This document shows positions 58,421 through 64,000 of a DNA stretch of 64,000 nucleotides, piece after piece (positions within the stretch are counted from its first letter, which is position 1; every line of letters begins with the position of its first letter). The notes under the pieces are model-generated. The model was not told where the DNA came from, made no database searches, and saw only the letters and a list, made by a program, of their open reading frames with translations. Source of the DNA: Rhinopomastus cyanomelas (Eukaryota > Chordata > Aves > Bucerotiformes > Rhinopomastidae); contig VXBP01008680.1 in assembly GCA_013400115.1 (NCBI GenBank), forward strand, positions 62,001-126,000, read 5' to 3'. Made by a program: the position numbers and the translations under genes.

Positions 58421-59730
58421 AATTCCTCTGAAAGAGAAGCAATACAGTCAGGTGTAAGTGCAGGAAATCCTCTGGTACAGCTGCGTTCAGATTTGACACC
58501 TGAAGAGGTTCTTAGGGGTGAGGAAAGGAGAGGAGGAGAGTAAAAAGAGCCTGCTTTCCATCTGTACAAGCATCTTTGCAGTCACGTGAAAATGCTAAGA
58601 CCCAAAGACCATCAGCAGGTGTTAAATAATCACCAGGCAGAGAGAATAACAGAGTAGGTTTTAGCAAGGAGCAGCTGACATCCCTGTGTGGGGCTGAAGG
58701 CCGTGATGAGAGACAAAGGCAGGCAGCAAATGAAATAAGAAGACCAACTAATTGGACTGGATGATCCTTCGAGGTCCCTTCCAGTCCCTAATGATTCTGT
58801 GATTCTGTGAACTAATCAGTCAATACATGTGCACAAGCCGTGCTGCAGCCTTCCCCCAAGTGTGACCCCACCCAACACAAAAAAGGGTGCAAGAGAGAGG
58901 ATGACAAAAAGAAAAGGGCAAAGGAAAGAAAAAGACAGGAGCAGCGGGCATCTCCCTGCAAAACCCATCCTTCCTCTTCGCCGTGTGCCTTGCCTATCTT
59001 GCTGTACAGAGCTTGGGGCCGGTCAATTAGATCGCTCTCTCCCCCTTGCCATTTGTATGTCACGGCCCCGCGTATCTCAGATCTTCCCCGGGGCAGGGAG
59101 GATATCTTCACGTCCACAGTCCAGCTGCATCGCAATGCAAAGGTTAGGAAAAACAGGAAAGCATTTGCAGAGAGAAAACAGTGCAGAGGACTGTGGAGGT
59201 TTTCTTGGAGACAAGTGGAGAAAATCAGACTGTGGTGTCTGAGCTCGTTGCATTTAGCTGCACAGATGTATTGAAAGTCTGCTGCTCTCTGTGCTCTCAT
59301 TATTCCCATGCACTACTCCACACTCTCACTTACCCTGCGTGGCTGAGCATGGCAGCCTTTTACTGGAAATAAGCCTTGCCCCTGTCAGTGTGGAGAAAGA
59401 TCACCATAATACCTGCCGTAGGGGAGAGACAGAGGAAAATCAGTGCCTGATGTGCTAGCAGACAGTAAAACTCAAGGGTCATCAGAAGCCACAAATCTGC
59501 CACAAACTATTAATTCAGTAGAGAAGGTGGCAGCCTAGAAGTTTTTTTCTGTTTCCTTTGTACTGTCAAATTTCTTTTTCACTTCATGCAACAGACAAAA
59601 AGGAGTTAGGATAGATGTCTGAAGTCAGGTCCCAGGTCACAGGAGACACTGGGATACTGGGCTGTGGCAGGGCAATGTGCCACTGATCAGAACCTATCTG
59701 AGCACAGGTGACACTTACCTGCCTGATGTG
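58421..59730. other. Unique non-coding sequence with a CpG-rich patch
   Basis: Apart from a 60-bp CR1 3' end at 58751-58810 nothing is recognised. 58975-59140 is relatively rich in CG pairs (CTTCGCCG, GGCCGG, CACGGCCCCGCG, CCCCGGGG). Overlapping frames of 165 (minus) and 144 (plus) codons across it are mutually exclusive and show no family. Confidence 0.45.
58751..58810 (+). mobile_element. CR1 LINE 3' UTR, minimal copy
   Basis: Only ATTGGACTGGATGATCCTTC, the rest of the UTR and an ATTCTGTGATTCTGTGA tail remain, about 60 bp. It is the shortest copy in the window and shows how little of the 3' end can be inserted. Confidence 0.94.
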
Positions 59731-60193
59731 TCATAGAATCATTAGAGACTGGAAGGGACCTCGAGATCATCTAGTCCAATCCCCCTGACACAGCAGGATC
59801 ACCCAGACCAAGTCACACAGGAACACATTCAGGCGGGCCTTGAACATCTCCAGTGATGGAGACTCCACAACCTCCTTGGGCAGCCTGTTCCAGTGTTCCA
59901 TCACCCTGACTGTGAAGAAGTTCCTTCTCATATTTATGTGGAAACTACTATGTTCCAACTCACACCCACTGCCCCTCATCCTATCACTAGATGACATTGA
60001 GAAGAGCCTGGCTTCATCCTCCTGACACCCGCCCTTTACAGACATGAATGAGTCACACCTCTGTCCCATCCTGTGACGAGATTTGTTAGGGTCCTGCTGG
60101 ACAGCAGGATGACCACGAGCCAGCAGTGTGCTCTTGTGGCCAAGAGGGCCAACAGCATCCTGGGGTGGATCAGAATGGGGTTGGTTAGCATGT
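59731..60193 (-). mobile_element. CR1 LINE copy with inverted 5' segment
   Basis: 59731-60064 is a minus-strand young CR1 3' portion: tail, UTR, and ORF2 from the [18 protein letters not shown] region (frame 60069-59767) to its end. 60088-60193 is plus-strand: GTCCTGCTGGACAGCAGGAT through the [20 protein letters not shown] segment. That segment normally lies further upstream in ORF2. In element orientation this is an inverted upstream piece joined to a forward 3' piece, with roughly 200 bp of ORF2 missing between them. This is the layout produced by twin priming during reverse transcription. Confidence 0.9.
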
Positions 60194-60902
60194 TAGAATC
60201 TTACATACAGCCTGTCTGCTGACTGGGCAGAAGCCATCTCCTGTAGGAGCCAAGCTGTGGTACTACCTTTTCTCCAAATTCATGGCTTTGCCTTGTCATT
60301 GGGGCAGCACAGAGCTGAGTACTGTTGACCTGGCTGTGTGACCAAGGGTAGGTAATGATTGCAAACGTAAGTGAAGCTGCAAGGAGCAAATCTGAAGAAT
60401 CAGACTGTCCGGGGGAATTTCTCAGTAAGAGCATTTTTTAAGAAATAAGGAACCTACACATTTGGACCAAAATAATTTCTTAGTTGCTCCCCAACTTTGG
60501 GGTATGGATTAGCCTCCTTCAAACTGGGTGCACCAACTGGCTGCTCCCTTATCTTCCCACCCTGTCTTCCATCACACAGCTTTAAAAGTACAGGACTCTT
60601 CCTTTCACTATGAAGACCTTATGTAGCCCTGTCATTGATCCTTTGATCTTCCTTTCCCATCTTGTTGCCCTGATAAAGCCCCTGGCATCTTTTCATTCTC
60701 CATTTCCCACCATCATTCTTCTGCCCTCCTTTCTGCATCTCTCCGTGCATGAAATAGCCTTCAGAGAAAGCTTTTTACATTATCATCCTCTCCTGTCAGA
60801 AAGCTCATGTCTGTCATAAACCTAACAAGTAATGCAGCAATACAGTAGTAATAATCCCTTAGGTCTTCAGGATGTCCATGATGGACATACAGATATATAT
60901 AT
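60194..60902. other. Unique non-coding sequence
   Basis: I see nothing diagnostic between two CR1 copies. Pyrimidine-rich text lies at 60600-60750. Confidence 0.5.
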
Positions 60903-61760
60903 AATAGAATCGTAGCCTGTTCCAGTGCTCCGTCACCCTCACTGCGAGGAAGTTCCTTCTGATATTTATGTGGAACCTCCTATGTTCCAGCTTACAACCA
61001 TTGTCCCTTGTCCTATCACCAGATGACACTGAGAAGAGCCTGGCTCCATCCTCCTGACACCCACCCTTCACATACTGATAGACATGAATGAGGTCACGCC
61101 TTAGTCTCCCCTTCTCCAAGCTAAAGAGACCCAGCTCCTCAGACTCTCCTCATAAAGGAGGTCCTCCACTTCCTTCATCATCCTCGTTGCCCTACGCTGG
61201 ACTCCCTGCAGCAGCTCCACATCCCTCTTGAACTGAGGGGCCCAGAACTGGACACAATATTCCACATGTGGTCTCACCAGGACAGAGCAGAGGGGGAGAA
61301 GAACTTCTCTTGATCTGCTAACCACCCCGCTTCTGACCCACCCCAGGATGCTGTTGGCCCTCTTGGCCACAAGAGCACACTGCTGGCTCATGCTCATCCT
61401 GCTGTCCACCAGGACCCCCAAGTCCTTTCCTCCTGCACTGCTCTCCAACAGGCCAGTCCCCAGCCTATACTGGTACCTGGGCTTGTTCCTGCCCACATGC
61501 AAGAACCTACACTTACCCATATTGTAGTTCATTACATTTCTCTCTGCCCAGCTCTCCAGCCTGTCCTGGTCCCACTGAATGGCAGCACAGCCTCTTGGGG
61601 TGTCGGCCACCCCACCAGCTTTGTGTCATCAGCAAACTTACTGACAATGCTCTCTAATCCCTCATCCAATCATCAATGAACAGATTGAATAAGACTGGTC
61701 CCAGCACCGACCCCTGGGGCACTCCACTAGATACAGGCCTCCAACTAGACTGTCCCATTA
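60903..61760 (-). mobile_element. CR1 LINE, longest young-family copy, 3' region deleted
   Basis: Minus strand, about 860 bp, reaching furthest upstream in ORF2 of the young copies. It includes the reverse transcriptase motifs [16 protein letters not shown] (near 61682-61728) and KFADDTKL (61613-61639). At the other end only ATAGAATCGTAG (60904-60915) of the tail is left before the sequence jumps straight to CCTGTTCCAGTGC. The whole 3' UTR and about the last 40 ORF2 codons are missing. Confidence 0.95.
61101..61760 (-). pseudogene. CR1 ORF2 reverse transcriptase fragment with intact FADD box
   Basis: Part of the reverse transcriptase domain of CR1 ORF2. PQGSVLGP (61719-61696) and the catalytic box F-A-D-D (61636-61625) are both intact, but they lie in two different frames. 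A third frame (61610-61101) carries the ADTPRGCAAIQWDQDRLESW region, [18 protein letters not shown] and [18 protein letters not shown]. At least two frameshifts therefore separate the motifs. The N-terminal endonuclease domain is absent. Confidence 0.92.
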
Positions 61761-62780
61761 ATGTAGGAGATGTGTCAGGAGGGACACAGGACATTCTTCC
61801 GCCTTCTCTCTTCATCCGTTTCCCCTGAGTTGCTGCATTGCCTCTTTATCTTGTTAGTGAACTGTTTTAACCAGGGTCACTATTTCTGTCACTGGAAAGT
61901 ACTTAAAAACAGAATAACAACAGACTACAAAGCAAACAAAGAGGAATCTCAAGATTTTATCTTTTCTTGTGTCACTGCAGAAGTTACTGAGTAACTGATG
62001 AGGAGCTGCAGTGTGGCGTACATGTCGGGCTTACCTACAGCTGTGGAGTGCCTAGGACAAAGGAGGGAGGTAGAGCAGCTGAATCCTAAACCCCCTCTCT
62101 TGAAGCTTTTGGCCTTCCCCAGAGAAGATCTTCCCTGCAAGAAGATCCTTCACTGCAAGAAGGTCTTCACTGCAAGAGGATCCTTCACTGCTGGAAGATC
62201 CTCACTGCAGGAAGATCTTCACTGCAAGAATCTTCCAGTTCTTGTCTGTCACAGCAGTCTGCTAATGGTCCCTTGCCTGCCCATTACTTTTTTATTACCC
62301 AGAGAGATGAAATGCCATATGTACAGCACATACAGCTTGCAGATGGGATTTTAACATTTTTAAGACCTGGAGATCAACCTAGCTTTTGGTGCAGTTTTCT
62401 TATGATTTTTTTTTTATGTGTTTACAAATGCACAGTTCTCCTAGGTCACTGATCTAATAGAAGACAACTTTCTGTAAACAAGGACCTCAATTAGTGCAAA
62501 CCCAGCACAGAACCAGATGTCACACAACAAATCTCTTGAGAGGCTGGCAACACAAATCTCACGTAAGAGATAAGCTCACATAAGCTTTATCTATACTTAA
62601 TGTGAACTGGAAGAAGGATTGGCCACAGCTTGGAAGCCAAGGGGTAGGACATGGCTCATATCCAGGCAGCTAAGCTCCATGGCCTCTCCTTCTCCCTTTC
62701 AAAAATTCAAGTAAGTCCAGGCTCATGCCAGGGTGGTCCCTTCACATCCTAATCTTTAGGTTACAACCAGATACTATCAC
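61761..62780. other. Unique sequence containing a minisatellite
   Basis: Apart from the short tandem repeat at 62123-62237 nothing is recognised. Frames across the repeat are repetitive translations and not genes. Confidence 0.5.
62123..62237 (+). repeat. Minisatellite, about six copies of a 17-18 bp unit
   Basis: Units such as GAAGATCCTTCACTGCAA, GAAGGTCTTCACTGCAA, GAGGATCCTTCACTGCTG, GAAGATCCTCACTGCAG and GAAGATCTTCACTGCAA follow each other head to tail, with degenerate edge units (GAAGATCTTCCCTGCAA and GAATCTTCCAG). The unit is absent elsewhere in the window by eye. Array length could vary between individuals. Confidence 0.9.
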
Positions 62781-63500
62781 TAGGTTAAAAACTGGCTGGA
62801 TGACCAGGCACAGAGAGTGGTTGTGAGTGGTGCTGCATCTAGTTGGTGCCCAGTGAGCAGTGGTGTCCCACAGGGATCAGTACTGGGTCCAGTTCTAGTC
62901 AACATCTGATGACCTGGATGAGGTGATCAAATCTACCCTCAGTAAATTCACGCATAACACCAAGCTGGGGCAGGGGGCTTGTTGATCTACCAGAGGGGAG
63001 GAAGATGCTGCAGAGACATCTGGACAATGGGCAGTGGCCAATGGGATGAGGTTTAACAAGGCCAAACACAGGGTCCACAATACTTTGGCCACAATAACCC
63101 CCTGCAGCTACAGACTAGGGGGTGAGTGTCTGGAGAGCAGCCTGGCGGAGAGGGACCTGGCAACTGGTTGAACATGAGCCAGCAGTGGGCCCAGGTGGCA
63201 CAAAAGGTCAATGGCATCATGGCTTGTATCAGCAACAGTGTGGCCAGCAGGACTAGGGATATAATTCTCTCCCTGTACTGGGCACTGATGAGGCCTCACC
63301 TCAAGTACTGAGGTCATTTCTGGGCCACTCACTTCAGGAAAGAGATTGAGGTGCTGGAGCGGGTCCAGAGGAGAGCAACAAGGGTGGTGAAGGGACTAGA
63401 GGGAAAGTCTGGTGAGGAGATGCTGAGGGAGCTGGGGTTGTTTAGCCTAGAGGAGAGGATGCTGAGGGAAGACCTTATGATTCTCTACAGCTACCCAAAG
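62781..63500 (+). pseudogene. CR1 ORF2 reverse transcriptase remnant (old)
   Basis: The catalytic box reads F-T-H-N (62947-62958) in place of F-A-D-D, so both catalytic aspartates are lost. A stop follows the PQGSVLGP motif after ten further bases of frame. Several frameshifts separate the downstream blocks. It is a long-dead reverse transcriptase relic. Confidence 0.88.
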
Positions 63501-63640
63501 GGAAATTGTAGACAGGTGTAGTTTTGGCTCTTCTCCCAGGCAACTAGTGATAAGATGAGAGGACAGGGCCTGAAGCTGCACCATGGGAGGTTTAGGTTGG
63601 ATGTTAGGAGGCACTTCCTCACGGAAAGTGTGGTGATAAT
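62781..63640 (+). mobile_element. CR1 LINE, old subfamily, long copy cut at the 3' side
   Basis: Begins in the reverse transcriptase domain (AGGTTAAAAACTGGCTGGAT). [17 protein letters not shown] is readable at 62856-62909 with PQGSVLGP at 62868-62891. Later blocks include an [20 protein letters not shown] segment (63242-63301) and a decayed FGHSLQERDCGAG region. It continues to CACTTCCTCACGGAAAGTGTGGT near 63631, where the expected [10 protein letters not shown] codons should follow but do not. No UTR or tail is present. Confidence 0.9.
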
Positions 63641-64000
63641 GGTGTGTTGTAATGGACAATCAGGTTGCAAACAGTTTTGACACCCTGAAGTATACAAGGT
63701 CAGAACAAGCTCCAGCAATCTGGGCACGCTTTGGGGTGGGAAGTGGCTTCTGGTGAACCGTATCAAAACCTTGGATTCAGACTTCTCTGAATCTTTGACC
63801 ATGAACTGTCATGGACAGGCTGGCAGAAGCCCTTTTCTCCTCCTGACTCTACAAACTGACAAATTCACTCATCTTCAAAGTGAAGAAGAAACTGCTGTGA
63901 CTGACAAGTTTTGCCTCTTCCACTCTGCTGGCCACAGAGTTTCACCACATAAAACATGCCCAGGAGGTAACTGTGTGTTGCTATTTGTAGGCATCCAAGC
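63641..64000. other. Unidentified sequence abutting a broken CR1
   Basis: After the abrupt end of CR1 homology near 63631-63640 the sequence (TGTTGTAATGGACAATCAGG onward) is not CR1. It may be a later insertion that interrupts the CR1, with the rest of the CR1 lying beyond the window, or simply a deletion breakpoint. No coding or LTR features can be confirmed in the 360 bases available. Confidence 0.4.

Noticed and set aside
58812..59309. 165-codon minus frame and 137 to 144-codon plus frames
   Set aside because: They are mutually exclusive, partly low-complexity (lysine- and arginine-rich from a purine run), with no family features. Long frames are favoured by the local GC-rich text.
62000..62354. 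Repetitive protein with CKKILHCKKVF-type units
   Set aside because: The repeats are the translation of a diverged DNA minisatellite. Unit lengths of 17 and 18 bases shift the frame between units, so no protein-level repeat is maintained.
1..64000. Endogenous retrovirus or LTR element
   Set aside because: No paired LTRs, primer-binding site, or gag, pol or env-like frames were recognised. All reverse transcriptase remnants are CR1-type.
1..64000. CRISPR array or bacterial defence system
   Set aside because: No regularly spaced direct repeats with unique spacers, no operon structure and no ribosome binding site pattern. The repeats present are LINE copies and a minisatellite.

Overview
This window looks like gene-poor vertebrate nuclear DNA, almost certainly from a bird. 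The evidence is about three dozen fragments of CR1 (chicken repeat 1) LINE retrotransposons. They carry the typical C-terminal ORF2 protein, a short 3' UTR ending in GATGATCTTTCGAGGTCCCTTCCAA, and an ATTCTATG octamer tail. I estimate by eye that CR1 covers about 12 kb, close to a fifth of the window. That is denser than expected for chicken-like genomes and closer to what is known for woodpeckers and relatives (Piciformes and allies). The order-level assignment is inference only.

Layout. Positions 1-5975 are unique sequence without recognisable genes. From 5976 to 35646 there are older CR1 copies (5976-6463, 6685-7330, 13801-14007, 18334-18482, 19541-19868, 28192-28578, 35367-35646) mixed with a younger, very homogeneous family (for example 16227-16545, 20082-20514, 22784-23473, 32620-33353). 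The stretches between them are unique. From 38391 to 63640 young CR1 copies become dense, often clustered, adjacent or stacked end to end (49094-49710, 50725-52745, 55132-55450, 57998-58420, 59731-60193, 60903-61760). The last CR1, an old one, is broken off near 63631 and followed by unidentified sequence to the window end.

No host protein-coding gene, rRNA, CRISPR or bacterial-type operon can be supported. Most open frames are either CR1 ORF2 remnants or look like chance frames. One weak candidate exon (27157-27370, minus strand, ending in a consensus GTAAGT donor) is noted. No LTR retrovirus with recognisable gag, pol or env was seen.

The most interesting items are these. (1) A tRNA-headed, CR1-tailed SINE at 47878-48075. 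(2) A CR1 copy with an inverted 5' segment (59731-60193), the signature of twin priming. (3) Two CR1 copies on opposite strands (22784-23473 and 32620-33353) that share the same one-base frameshift and stop inside ORF2, suggesting amplification from a coding-defective source. (4) Stacks of two or three CR1 3' ends. (5) A roughly 17-18 bp minisatellite at 62123-62237. All CR1 copies here are truncated or frame-broken, so none could move by itself.
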